Source: Micropterix aruncella
Taxonomy: Eukaryota; Arthropoda; Insecta; Lepidoptera; Micropterigidae
Reading direction: 5' to 3'
DNA: 64,000 nt
Assembly (NCBI GenBank): GCA_944548615.1
Contig: OX155952.1
Coordinates: forward strand, 36,574,032 to 36,638,031
How positions within the stretch are numbered: position 1 is the stretch's first letter; the number at the start of each line of letters is the position of its first letter. This document shows, one piece after another, positions 33,118 through 44,300 of the stretch. Made by a program: the position numbers and the translations under genes. The notes beneath the pieces were generated by a model, which had not been told where the DNA came from, made no database searches, and saw only the letters and a program-made list of their open reading frames with translations.

Positions 33118-35713
33118 TGTAATGCTGCTGCATTACCTTATACTTAGAAAGTATACCATTATAGTCTAATACTTATAAAATATTTAATCCAGTTAAGCAA
33201 ATCCATTCATCGTATAAACTTTGCCGTGCAATCGACGGCTAGTCTTTGTACGTCACTAGTCAGCTCATCCGCAAGCGGAGAGATTTATCAGTATTACCAT
33301 TGCGGAGAATAGTTTTTTTTTTGGCTACCAGACCTCGAGGAAGACGGTCGATACTTCGGAGAGGGCGCGCGCGCCTTGGCGGCGCGGCGCGCCCGATTCA
33401 TTCACTACCCTGCATCCAGCCACTGCAGATTATAATTCTCTATTTAAAGCCAGTACGAGAAATAGAATCATTTGAATCTTTAATTAAATTCAGTGTAACA
33501 CCTGGGCAGGCCATCGAGGAACCCTCAACCCTACAGGCAAGTCACTCACTGTACCGTTAACCGCCTCTCTTCTCGCTTCTTAATTTCTCGCTTTTTCTTT
33601 TATAATTTTTCATTGCATTTTAAAAATCTATTTATAATTAAATTAATGTGAAGCAGACGCCAGAACCCGCGTCGCTTCGAAAGGAACCCAGGTTATTGTA
33701 ATATCGCCGTTAGGCCAGGGTTAGGTTAAATTAACTATAACGTTCTACCGATAGAAATAGATTAAATAGCATAGCCGGCTGGTCCGCCGAATAAACGTGC
33801 ATAGTTCACTTTTTCCTAAATTTTCATAAAATGTGCTACCCCCCATTAGGTCGAAAAGGTGAAAGTCGACCCGCGAAATCCTTTTTATAATACCGTATTC
33901 TCTGAGTGCAATCCCCTCAATACCAGGTCTCTCGAAAGTATTCTCTTTCAAATCTCTACCCCACGAAACGAAATCCCAAATCGCAAACTAATTTTCGAAT
34001 CTCTTTCCCATAGTACAGGTCCAAAATCTCAAAAATATTATATTTCAAATCACTTCCCAGTAACACAAAATATCAACCATCTAAATTATTTTCTTTATTT
34101 TATTAAAAATCTTTACCCAGTATAAAGAGAACCAAGATCAGGTCCCCAAAAATAATGTCCCTACTCGAACGTTATCTAAAAAATATAAAAATCTAAATTC
34201 CCGTATTTTCCAAGTTCCATTAAATTCTTGCACCATCGTAACCTAAAATCAAAGCGATCATTTTCCATAATCCTAAACACAAGAATAAATCATTTCCAAT
34301 CATTACCAGTCAACGTCTCTCTAGAAAAATCTACGGTTCAACCGAAGGAGATACCCGCATCCCGATACCGACAGACTTCAACGCCTACCCGACTCCTAAA
34401 AATCCGAAAACTCGAATTTCAATCATGAAAATCACGGATGCTCGATAGAAAATTCATAAAACCTTCGAAACTTAATTCGGCCTTGATATGCGCATTAATT
34501 AAAATTATATAGAAAAGATCAGAGAACTTATGTACGAGAACGCAACATGTACCACAAATTTTCATAAAATATATTCTTCTTTATAATAAAAACTCCATTA
34601 TAAGGCATTACGTTTCATTTAATAATAAAGGTTAAAAATTGGTAATTCTATAATTTTCTCAGAAGAATTCGTAATAATTCGAATTCGGGAGCGTAAGACG
34701 TACAGACCGAGTCAGGGAGAAGAAAGGAAAATTCACAGGGTTAAGAACCATTGGTTTATGTTCGAATAAACCGAACCATATTATTATTAATTCTACAAAT
34801 TCCTCTCTTGGAAATTTCTATAGATTTCTTTGTTTAATCAATCGTTTAAAGCACGAATCAGTAAAGATAGAATCGCGAAACTTCTAGCCATTTTCTTTAG
34901 TATTCATTTTTACGGGTCATTTAAATTTGAAATTAAATTCGATAATATAATAAATAAAATAGATCCAAAATCATCGCTCAATAATAAAATAAATTTCAAT
35001 TTAAATTACCATTCAGCAATCCGTACCGATTGTAAAAACATATTAAATCGGCCCGGGGAGCGGTCTCAAACCGGTTCCTTATCGTTAGGCGGTCCGCGGT
35101 CGGCCCGGCGACAGCGCCGCGCGTCAGCGCCATCTGTAGGCGTAGGACGAAGGAGGGGGCCATCGCCGGCGCGACGTGCCCGAAGATAGAGGGCGCTGTA
35201 TCGTTTCCCCGCAATCTACTTCCCGCGAATTGGGAGCGGTTTCGAATTCACGAAATACTCTCCATAATTAAATGAATTTTATAGTTGCAAAACCCAATAT
35301 AGGAAATTTCAGGATGCGTAATTAGTAATCCATAATTAAAATTCGAATATATTTCCCAATCTTTACTAATTATATCCCATCCAACTTGATCGCCCGTCTG
35401 CCTCACAGACGACCCCGACTTCCGAGGACGCCGCTAATAAAACGGGATAAAAACCACCCCTGAGGATCACATATTCCGACTTGAGCTAGTGAGGCCCCGT
35501 CAGTGACGTTCCTCCTCCCGTAATCTAGACCAACCGCTAGGCGAAGGCGTGCGTCTAGCTTTTTGTGCGTGAACCCCGTCCCTAGAATTATCACGGATTG
35601 GCGCCCTGGAACTTGACGGTTTCCTAAAAAAATTAGATATTATCCGTGACATAATGGCATTTATCCGATCTTCATACAATACTATATAACCATTATAAAC
35701 GGGGCTCGTAGCA
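33118..35713 (+). repeat. 5' LTR of the outer gypsy element
   Basis: 2,596 bp, begins TGTAATG and ends GTAGCA. It opens with a perfect dyad GTAATGC-TGCT-GCATTAC and contains a GC-rich inverted pair GGGCGCGC (33363-33370) / GCGCGCCC (33387-33394). Its offset from the 3' LTR is a constant 16,372 bases. By eye I count at least six substitutions between the LTRs, for example near 33780, 34317, 34413 and 35208. The open frames inside have no recognisable domains. Confidence 0.97.
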
Positions 35714-35870
35714 AAAATTGGCGCACCAACGTGGGGTGTAAGCCTTTATAAATATATTTGGCCAATTTTTGACGTAGCAAAAATTGGCGCACCAACGTGG
35801 GGTGTAAGCCTTTATAAATATATTTGGCCAATTTTTGACGTAGCAAAAATTGTCGCCCAGCGTGGTGCCA
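35708..35870 (+). other. Primer binding site present in tandem (2 full units + 1 variant)
   Basis: TGGCGCACCAACGTGGGG at 35719 starts five bases after the LTR. It matches the complement of the 3' end of tRNA-Lys(CTT), TGGCGCCCAACGTGGGG, with one extra A. The 66-bp unit repeats exactly at 35774. A third start at 35840 gives TGTCGCCCAGCGTGG, which lacks the extra A. Each full unit has an 11-bp inverted pair CAAAAATTGGC / GCCAATTTTTG, so the primer site overlaps the base of a hairpin. Confidence 0.85.
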
Positions 35871-37166
35871 CCAGCCAAGGCTGGTATATAATATATATAT
35901 TTTCTTTAAAGATAGTGTCTAATAATGTCCAAATATGTCAAAGTATAACTTCTCTAAATAAAATTTAAAACTTCAGTTTCCCACCCAAACCCTCCCTTCG
36001 ATTTATAACATCGAACATATCTCGAAAATCCAAATATATATAATTTCAAAAATAAATATTACCATACAATCAAATTTAAATAAAATATATAGATTTTTAT
36101 TTTAAAAAAAAATAAAACGGAACCGAATTTTTTTTTCAATACATTTAAATCCGGAAATAAATAAAACATAAAAAATTTTACAAAATACCTGTACCAAATA
36201 TTTAACCCACCCAAGCCCAACCTTTGCCAAATATTTAACCCACTTGTCAATCGATATCAAACAAAATAAAATAACATCATATAAGGTGCAAAGATATAGA
36301 AATTTATTTCAGCTTTCGTCAAGTGAAAGGAGACCAATTAAATCTTCTTGTCTTAATATTACCTCAAGTTTCAGCCCAGGAGTAAGTGAGAACCATAGGT
36401 ACCATAAAATAATACGACTGTTATTCGAGTATTTTGTGCAAAAAGGTTTTATTTCAGGCAACACATCGCAGCATCATAACTTTGAAAACAAACATTATAT
36501 TTCAGCTGGAAATCATCGTTAAAAATAACTTTGGAACGGTTACCATTTTTACTTCGCAAAACATTAGAACAAAAATTCTATACGGCACAGGGTGTCTAAA
36601 AAAAATACCTTTGCAAGAACTCACAAAAATCCAAACTTAATTGTTTTTTTTTCTCTTTGTCGTTTCTATTAACATTCACTCACTCACACCACATCAACAC
36701 TTCGTCTACAATTTTTTTTTTAATTCTATTTACATCTTCATAACTACAGGGTGTTCAAAAAAATAATAATTTGATCATTGTAAATTTTAATTATAATCTC
36801 ACATCGTTTACTTTCAACACACATTACATACGTCAACACTTTGATTACACAATCAACACTTACTCACACACATACAGGTTGTTTCAAAAAAAATTTTTTT
36901 TTTTGTTTCGTTTAAATTTATTTCTTTACTATTTAATTCGCTACTCCATACAAAGATATAGTCTTCTAGCTTTATCTCTTGACGCATAGCCAATAAATAA
37001 GAACATTAAGACCAACACTATACCACACTACAACACAATTAAGAAACAATTACAGAACACTTAGTAACTTCTGACATATACATTTGAAACTTTAAAAAAA
37101 TAAAAAGGATCGTTACACCTCAAGGATTTAAAATAAATCGTTTTCTCCAATTTTGAGAGTGACATC
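35871..37166 (+). other. 5' leader of the outer gypsy element
   Basis: AT-rich non-coding leader. A motif ACAGGGTGT(C/T)(T/C)AAAAAAA recurs at about 36585, 36746 and, degenerate, 36873, with about 130-160 bp between copies. Confidence 0.5.
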
Positions 37167-39032
37167 ATGGCACCAAAGAAAACAAGGTCCGCTGCAAGGA
37201 ACCGCCAGCAATCGCCAGACAAAAACATTGAGGAAAATCCTATTCACAAAACTCCAGATCAGTTGAAAAAACAACTAACCGGTGGAATGAAAGGTGTAAA
37301 AACAATTTTCACATGGACAGAAGAGGCGGAAGAGTCATTTATCATGCTAAAACAAGCTCTGACTACAGCCCCGATCCTGAAATGTCCCGATTTTAGCAAG
37401 GAATTCACAATAAGCTGCGACGCAAGCGACATCGCCATAGGCGCGGCCTTAACCCAGTACGATGAAAAGGAAAAGATGGACTTACCCATATCATGTTTCT
37501 CGCAAATCCTTAACTCCGCGGAAAGGCATTACTCAGTAAGCGAAAGAGAATTGCTGGCCGTCTTAAGGGCCGTTCTCCATTACAAGACGTACATAGAAGC
37601 CACCAGATTTAAGGTAGTGACTGACCATAGCAGCTTGAAATGGCTCACCAAATTGGAAAACCCCACAGGCAGACTGGCAAGGTGGAGCACATTGTTGTCA
37701 CAATTTGATATGGAAATCATTCACCGAAAGGGTAGCCTGAACGTGGTAGCAGACGCGCTCCCCAGGATTCCATGCATGGCCCTATCAGCAACATCCGGCG
37801 AAGACGAATGGTACAATCGCACGTACGAGTCGGTACGAAACGATCCATACGCAGCCCCGGAATACAAGATAGAGAACAATACACTGTACAAATACCACGC
37901 TCCCAGGAAAGGCGAGAAACTGCTAAACCCATGGAGAATCGTTCCAAAGCTCGCAGACAGGAAAAACGCGATGAAAGAAATACATGAGGGAGACTTCGCT
38001 GTTCACTTCGGCATATTCAAAACTCTACGGAAGCTGCAATCGTACTATTATTGGCCAGGAATGCAAAAGCAGGTGAAATCCTACATAAAAAGCTGCGACA
38101 CTTGTAAAGCCCACAAAATTCGAACAGGGCCAGCCCAGGGCCTGATGGTCACTCCAAAATCTGTGAAAACCCCGATGCATACCATCAGCATCGACCTTAT
38201 AGGGCCCGTTCCGAGATCAATGAGTGGTTTCACATACATACTTTCCGTGGTCGATGTATTCACCAAGTTTTGCTGGCTATTTCCTTTAAGAAAAGCCACG
38301 TCGGTGAATATAAACAAACACCTAGAAAACAATATATTTCTCACTTATGGTACTCCGGCCGTTATAACGTTAGATAACGCGACCTATTTCAGATCAAAAA
38401 CATTTAAAGCACTAATCGATAAATACAGAATCCCCAGACTATTCTACGGATGCGTCTACGCACCGCAATCCAATATGGTTGAGCGTTACAACCAGACAAT
38501 AGAAACTAGCCTATCAATTTTGTCAGGCCAAAATCAAAGAATGTGGGATAAATACATTTATTTGATACAAAATGCTCTAAATAATCACGTAAATCTCGCG
38601 ACAGGATTTTCACCCTCGTATCTAATGTTTGCTCGAGAGCCTTTTGTTGATGGAAGGTACCATAAAATGCTAGGGTACGTGCCAGATCAAAACTCCCAAA
38701 TAGCAGTCGACAGCCCGCAGGAGTTCGCTAAGGGACTAGAAGCCTTGGCGGATACTTACGAAGTCGTGCAGGATAGATTAATGGATGCTTTTAGAAACAG
38801 CGCGGCCAGGTATAATTTAAGGAGGAAAAACATCCAATTCTCAGTAGGTGACACTGTATGGGCAAAGAACCACACCTTATCGAGGAAAATAGATTTCTTC
38901 TCTAGTAAATTAGCACCTAGGTATACAAAATGCAAAGTTATCGCTAAAAAATCGCCAATCGCCTATGAATTAGCTGACATGAATGGAAAACCTCGCGGAA
39001 CGTTCCACATCAAAGATATCGCCAGCGATTAA
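37167..39032 (+). CDS. Gag N-terminus fused to RNase H-integrase (outer gypsy)
   Basis: 621 codons. Residues 1-36 (MAPKKTRSAARNRQQSPDK...) are basic and resemble a Gag start. From about residue 45 the sequence is pol: TWTEEAEESF, then RNase H with Asp85 (SCDASDIAIGAAL) and TDHSSLKWL. Next comes the integrase zinc region (H-x-H near 271-280 with CDTC near 309-312) and the D-D-35-E core Asp343 (IDLIGPV), Asp403 (TLDNATYF) and Glu439 (MVERYNQ). A GPY-like C-terminal module (VGDTVWAK ... APRYTKCKVI) ends the protein. Most of Gag and all of protease and RT are deleted, yet the frame is continuous across the joint. RNase H and integrase look catalytically complete. NVVADALSRIP reads ...ALPRIP. Products would need RT in trans. 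Confidence 0.9.
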   Translation: MAPKKTRSAARNRQQSPDKNIEENPIHKTPDQLKKQLTGGMKGVKTIFTWTEEAEESFIMLKQALTTAPILKCPDFSKEFTISCDASDIAIGAALTQYDEKEKMDLPISCFSQILNSAERHYSVSERELLAVLRAVLHYKTYIEATRFKVVTDHSSLKWLTKLENPTGRLARWSTLLSQFDMEIIHRKGSLNVVADALPRIPCMALSATSGEDEWYNRTYESVRNDPYAAPEYKIENNTLYKYHAPRKGEKLLNPWRIVPKLADRKNAMKEIHEGDFAVHFGIFKTLRKLQSYYYWPGMQKQVKSYIKSCDTCKAHKIRTGPAQGLMVTPKSVKTPMHTISIDLIGPVPRSMSGFTYILSVVDVFTKFCWLFPLRKATSVNINKHLENNIFLTYGTPAVITLDNATYFRSKTFKALIDKYRIPRLFYGCVYAPQSNMVERYNQTIETSLSILSGQNQRMWDKYIYLIQNALNNHVNLATGFSPSYLMFAREPFVDGRYHKMLGYVPDQNSQIAVDSPQEFAKGLEALADTYEVVQDRLMDAFRNSAARYNLRRKNIQFSVGDTVWAKNHTLSRKIDFFSSKLAPRYTKCKVIAKKSPIAYELADMNGKPRGTFHIKDIASD

Positions 39033-39479
39033 ACGCGTCTAAGTAAATGGTAGCTGTGATGTCGTCGTAATGAATATACTCTCATAAACAGAAATAAACC
39101 GCTCGGAAAAGCTATAAAAACTCGAAGACACCGTATTATGGTACACTAAAAGGTATTTACGAACAAGTAGTAAAGGCATGAATCGGACCTCATTGTTATT
39201 TTCAAAAATAAAAACAATAAATATATTACATATTAACAAAATAAATAAAATAATAAATTAATTAAGGTCCAATAAAATATATAACAGTATAAAATAAACC
39301 AAACTAAAAGAAAGGCATTGAAATGATATCGATTTGACTTATAAAAACACACAATAATAATACATCAGATAAAAAACAACAATACAAAGAGCCTTGTCCC
39401 ATCAAAAATAAACAAAAATACAAAACTTACAATTTAAAGTTAAAAAAAATTTTTTTTAAATAAAAAAAAAATTTTTTTT
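39033..39479 (+). other. Outer gypsy sequence after pol, before the nested insertion
   Basis: AT-rich, ending in long A and T runs at 39440-39480. No gene seen. Confidence 0.4.
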
Positions 39480-39483
39480 ACAA

Positions 39484-40405
39484 TGTCGCGGAGCAACAAT
39501 ACACACAAAACCCACCTACTCAAAATGTCATAAAAGGAAAGGACCGGAAGAAGACTCCACCCGAAAGCGGCAGGAAGGTGGTGTCACCGAGGTGCAATGG
39601 CGACACCGGAATTAAGGAGATGGCGATGTGCAATGCCATCACTGGGATTACCTACCCCGAACGCCCAATAATCAACACACGTCTTAAGTGCCTCCAACGA
39701 GGCGTTTATTTTAATCATCACAATCAAGCCGTCAACGAGAAGCTAAAGGCAAACATCGAGATAAATGAGAGAGAAAGTACAAACCGTCGCGAATCTAACC
39801 GCCGTGTTTCGCACGCAAAACGTCACCACAAACAACGAAAACCACATCGCAGCGACTTCTCAGCAGAGAGCTTTTCATCTTGTGCCACGGCAGTCCGGAG
39901 ACTGGTGGTGAAGGGGAAGGTTTCAACTGAGGGCGCCGCGACGCAGTACGAACTCAAAACACGAAAAACTAGCGCGCTCACACGACCGCTTCCAGCGACT
40001 TTCCGGACGGGAGCCTTACTTCCGGTGGCTACTTAATGCAAAGTAGGTCGGGGGAGGGATCGCCGGTGGCGTCCAAAAGCGGTAAACGTGCGAAATCTAA
40101 TGTGCGAAACACGACACAATTGCAGCTCAAGCGCCGCCCACGGGACGTCAGCTAGCGGGGGCCAACGGCGGACGACTGAAGTACGGTGCCCCCCGCCGGT
40201 GTGTATATCGGGCGGTCGGCCCGAGTGAAGGAGACAGCGGAGACAAGAGGGAGATGGGGCGATCGCCGCCCGGCGACTAGTATATATAGGCGATAGGATT
40301 TAAGCGTAATTCAATTCACTTTGTACACGACTTTGGAATTAAACAACATACTGCAATTTGAATATCGATCGCGAGTTTCATTCTACGACAGAAACCCTCG
40401 CGACA
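39484..40405 (+). repeat. 5' LTR of the nested gypsy
   Basis: Begins TGTCGCGGAGC and ends CCTCGCGACA; TGTCGCG/CGCGACA are terminal inverted repeats. It contains an open frame (39578-40036) that in the 3' copy is the end of pol. Confidence 0.97.
40281..40288 (+). promoter_or_regulatory. Probable TATA box of the nested LTR
   Basis: TATATATA sits 117-124 bp before the LTR end, in a stretch that changes from GC-rich to AT-rich. The same box lies in the 3' LTR near 45214. The start site is not resolved; a TCAATTCACTTT stretch lies about 30 bp downstream. Confidence 0.5.
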
Positions 40406-40406
40406 C

Positions 40407-40416
40407 TGGTGACCCC
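40407..40416 (+). other. Primer binding site of the nested gypsy (tRNA-Trp type)
   Basis: TGGTGACCCC, one base after the LTR end, is the complement of GGGGTCACCA, the 3' end of eukaryotic tRNA-Trp. The match stops after 10 bases. Confidence 0.75.
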
Positions 40417-40539
40417 ACAGAAGCACTCACAACCACGGCAAGAAAACGGACAAATCGCTAAAACGGACAACGGCACGGACCACCAACAACCAGCGAACTT
40501 GGACGTCTTCTCCAACGAGTCAGACACAAAAAATTCAAA

Positions 40540-41316
40540 ATGGAACCATTCCACGACACAACGGAGTCAACGCAGCCAAACCCTGATATCGCGCCACTGA
40601 GCATCGCTTCGCGAATACCTGCATTCTGGCACCACGCACCGCGCCTCTGGTTCGCGCTCGCCGAGCAGATCCTGGCACCACAGAAATGCAGCGATCAAGA
40701 CCGATTCTCATACGTAATCGCACAACTGGATCGAACAGCATTACAGGAAGTAAGCGACCTGGTGCTGCAACCGCCCAAGCAAGAAAAATTCGAGGCATTG
40801 AAGGAACGGCTAATCACAACCTACGAGGAATCAGAGACGCAACGACTGCAGAAACTCCTCTACCAAACAGAAATGGGAAGCGACAAACCTTCGCAACTAA
40901 TACGAAGGATGAGAACGCTAAACATGGGAAAATTACCCGACGGTACACTAAAAACATTGTGGCTCGGGCACCTACCCGCAACGATACGGGCGGTACTAGC
41001 AACATCAGAGGAAAAAGAACTGGACAAAATGGCGAACCTTGCAGATCGAATGATGGAAGTCACAGCAAACGAGAGAGGCGACATCAACAAAATCGAAGCA
41101 ACAACAACCAACATGACAGCGATTGAAAGGAAGCTAGAGGAACTGGCAAAACAGATCGAACGGCTACAAGCGAGAAGAGCAGAAGAAGATACCTCCAACA
41201 CGCGCAGCACCAGAAGACTTGAGGAACAAAGTACCTGCTACTTCCATAAGCGTTTCGGAAACACAGCACGAAAATGCCAGAAACCGTGCGACTTCGAACA
41301 GACACCGCAGAACTAG
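40540..41316 (+). CDS. gag: Gag polyprotein (nested gypsy)
   Basis: 258 codons from the first ATG after the leader. Gag forms the cytoplasmic particle that packages element RNA. The N-terminal half has the RIPAFWHHAPRLWFALAEQI motif (FW..P..WF), typical of insect and fluke CsRn1-type Gags. The middle has the conserved LLY..EMGSDKPSQLIRRM segment and DGTLKTLWLGHLP. Near residues 185-205 there is a likely coiled coil (AIERKLEELAKQIERLQ). The C-terminus carries C-x2-H-x9-C-x3-C (CYFHKRFGNTARKCQKPC), the CHCC form that replaces the usual CCHC knuckle in this clade. It overlaps pol, which lies in the -1 frame. The frame is intact. Confidence 0.92.
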   Translation: MEPFHDTTESTQPNPDIAPLSIASRIPAFWHHAPRLWFALAEQILAPQKCSDQDRFSYVIAQLDRTALQEVSDLVLQPPKQEKFEALKERLITTYEESETQRLQKLLYQTEMGSDKPSQLIRRMRTLNMGKLPDGTLKTLWLGHLPATIRAVLATSEEKELDKMANLADRMMEVTANERGDINKIEATTTNMTAIERKLEELAKQIERLQARRAEEDTSNTRSTRRLEEQSTCYFHKRFGNTARKCQKPCDFEQTPQN

Positions 41317-44300
41317 GAAAACTACAAGAGGCGCCAAGAATAGCCCAGCTTGGCGCCGAAACAAATAACCGCCTATACGTCCACGACAGAAGAACGCAAC
41401 AACGGTTCCTGATCGACACAGGAGCCAACGTCAGCGTCATACCCAAGCGAAGATGCGACGAACAACAAAAAGAAGAGCTTCTCTTACTGGCAGCCAACGG
41501 CTCAAATATAGCAACATACGGAAAGAGAACCATCATGCTGGACCTCGGATTCGACCAACAATTGCAAGCAACCTTCATCATCGCCGATGTGAAACAACAC
41601 ATCCTAGGAGCAGACTTTCTACACCAACACCACCTGCTGGTGGACCTCAACCGAAAGAGGCTCCTAATGAAAACGAAGGACAACAAATACGTCGAAAAAA
41701 ACCACATGCCGCAACCAGCGGTATTCCCAATCGAGACCAACCAAGAATTCAAGAAGATCTTCGAGAGCTTCCCCAATATACTCTCGAACACGTCACAACC
41801 AAGGCAACCTAAACACGACATAGTACACCACATCGAAACTGAAGGAAGACCGGTATTTGCGCGCCCGAGACCACTAAATCCGGAAAGATACGCGGCAGCG
41901 AAGAAAGTTTTCGATGAGATGATAGAGGCAGGTGTATGTCGACCTTCGAAAAGCCAATGGGCAAGTCCACTGCATCTGGTGCAGAAAAGCAACGGTGAAT
42001 TCCGCCCATGCGGAGACTACAGACGGCTGAACAGCATCACAGTACCGGATCGGTATACTGTTCCCAGAATACACGATTTCACTCACGCTCTACAAGGAAA
42101 AACGATGTTCACGTCACTGGAACTGGTGAAGGCATACACGCAAATACCAGTAAGGCCCGAAGATATTGAGAAGACCGCCATTATCACCCCGTTCGGATTG
42201 TTCGAAATGACCAGGATGTCCTTCGGACTCCGCAACGGAGCACAAACCATGCAACGATTCATGGATCAGGTACTCCGGGGCCTACCGTTCGCATACGCCT
42301 ACATTGACGATATCCTTATAGCGTCAGAGGACGAAACGACCCATAAAGAACACATCACAGAGATACTGGCGAGGCTGGACAAACAAGGCATCACCATAAA
42401 CCTACAGAAATGTCAGATCGCACAGCCAGAGCTGGACTTCCTAGGATATACAGTCAACTCAACAGGAATACGACCAAAAGCCGACAAGGTGGAGGCAATA
42501 AAAATTTTTCCGAAACCAAAGGATGTCCAGGAACTACGACGCTTCCTGGGCATGGTCAATTTCTACAGGCACAGCATTCCAGAAACAGCACATCGACAAG
42601 CCAAACTAAACGTATTCCTGAAAGGGACAAAAAAGAACGATCACACAGAAATACAATGGACAGAGGAGAGCAACGAAGCCTTTAACCAATGCAGACAGAG
42701 CATAGAGGAAGCGGTTCTACTGGCGCATCCAATCGCACATGCACCGTTGGCACTAATGACGGATGCGTCAAATACATGCGCGGGCGCAGCACTGCAACAG
42801 AAGCAAGGAGAAAAATGGGTGCCATTAGGATTTTTTTCAAAAGCCTTGTCACACGCGCAACAACAATATGCGGCGTACGACAAAGAGCTACTGGCGATAT
42901 ACCTGGCAGTACGACACTTCCGGAAGATGGTAGAGGGGAGAGAGCTGGTAGTATATACAGACCACAAACCGCTCATTCACGCTTTAAAAAAATTAAATGA
43001 TACGCCAACAGAAACGCCGATACGCATTCGTCACTCATCATACATCGCACAATTCGCAACGGCAATCGAATATCTCCCGGGAAGGAAGAACGTTGTAGCA
43101 GACGCCTTATCCAGGATCGAAGAAGTAGGATGCCCTGAGACTTTCGACTACGACGAACTGGCGAGACAGCAAGAAACGGACGAGGAACTGAAAGCATTAC
43201 AACAGAATGAAAAATTCAAATTCAAATTACTCAAACAAAACAACAAAGAAACAGAAATCTGGTGTGAAACTACGGCAACCAGGCCAAGACCATACATAAC
43301 AGCGGCGCTACGGCAAACAGCGATAAAAATAATCCACAACCCTAGTCACCCGGGAATTCGAACAACAAGAAAAATGACAGCTGACAAATTCTTCTGGCCG
43401 CGCATGAACAAAGACAGCGCAGATTACGCTAAAACATGCATCCCGTGTCAACGAGCGAAGGTGCACATACATACGCGTACGCCCATAGGAAAAATCATGG
43501 AAGCCGACAGATTAGAGCATGTGCATATCGATATCGTGGGCCCGCTCGAAATATCCAACGGATATAGGTACCTATTAACGATGTTGGATAGAGGTACAAA
43601 ATGGCCGGAAGCGGTACCTATACGAGACATACAAGCCGAGACAATCGCAAAAAATTTTTTCGAGGGATGGATAGCGAGATTCGGCGTTCCTGCAAGAATC
43701 ACGACCGATCAAGGAAGACAGTTCGAATCGGAGCTCTTTACGAAACTAGCACAACTACTGGGTGCAAAAAAGATTCACACCACACCATTTCACCCACAGG
43801 CAAACGGACTAGTGGAAAGGTGGCATCGGTCTTTAAAAGCGGCATTAATGGCAAGAATGAACACCAAAGAATGGGCAAACGACATTTCAACCGTCATGAT
43901 GGGCCTAAGAGCAGCCTTAAAGGAGGATATCAACGCCAGTCCAGCAGAAATGTTGTACGGAACAAACATAAGATTGCCAGGCGAATTTTTTGAAAATGGG
44001 AAAAAAACGACAGTACCAGAAGTCCTCCAGCAATTAAGGGAAACATTCGAGCAGCAAAGACCGAAGAGGGAGCGGGAAAACACAGCGAGGATATTCGTGC
44101 ACCCGGATTTGAAGGAAGCAACCCACGTCTTCATAAGAGACGACACTGTACGGCGGCCACTACAAGCGCCATACAAAGGACCCTTTAGAGTGGTGAAGAA
44201 ACGAGAAAAAACGTTCGACATAGAACAGAACAGGAGAATAGTCACTGTCTCTCTGGATAGGCTGAAGCCGTGCTACATGTCTAGGGAAGACGAAACCTCT

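Noticed and set aside
33246..35189. Open frames in the outer 5' LTR, repeated in the 3' LTR
   Set aside because: They are duplicated only because the LTR is; composition is ordinary for AT-rich DNA and no domain is recognisable.
39578..40036. Separate gene in the nested 5' LTR
   Set aside because: It is the LTR copy of the last part of pol, in the same frame as the 3' LTR extension; there is no independent evidence of a gene.
41084..41992. 302-codon frame on the minus strand inside pol
   Set aside because: Antisense shadow of the protease/RT region; codon pattern and domains belong to the plus-strand pol.
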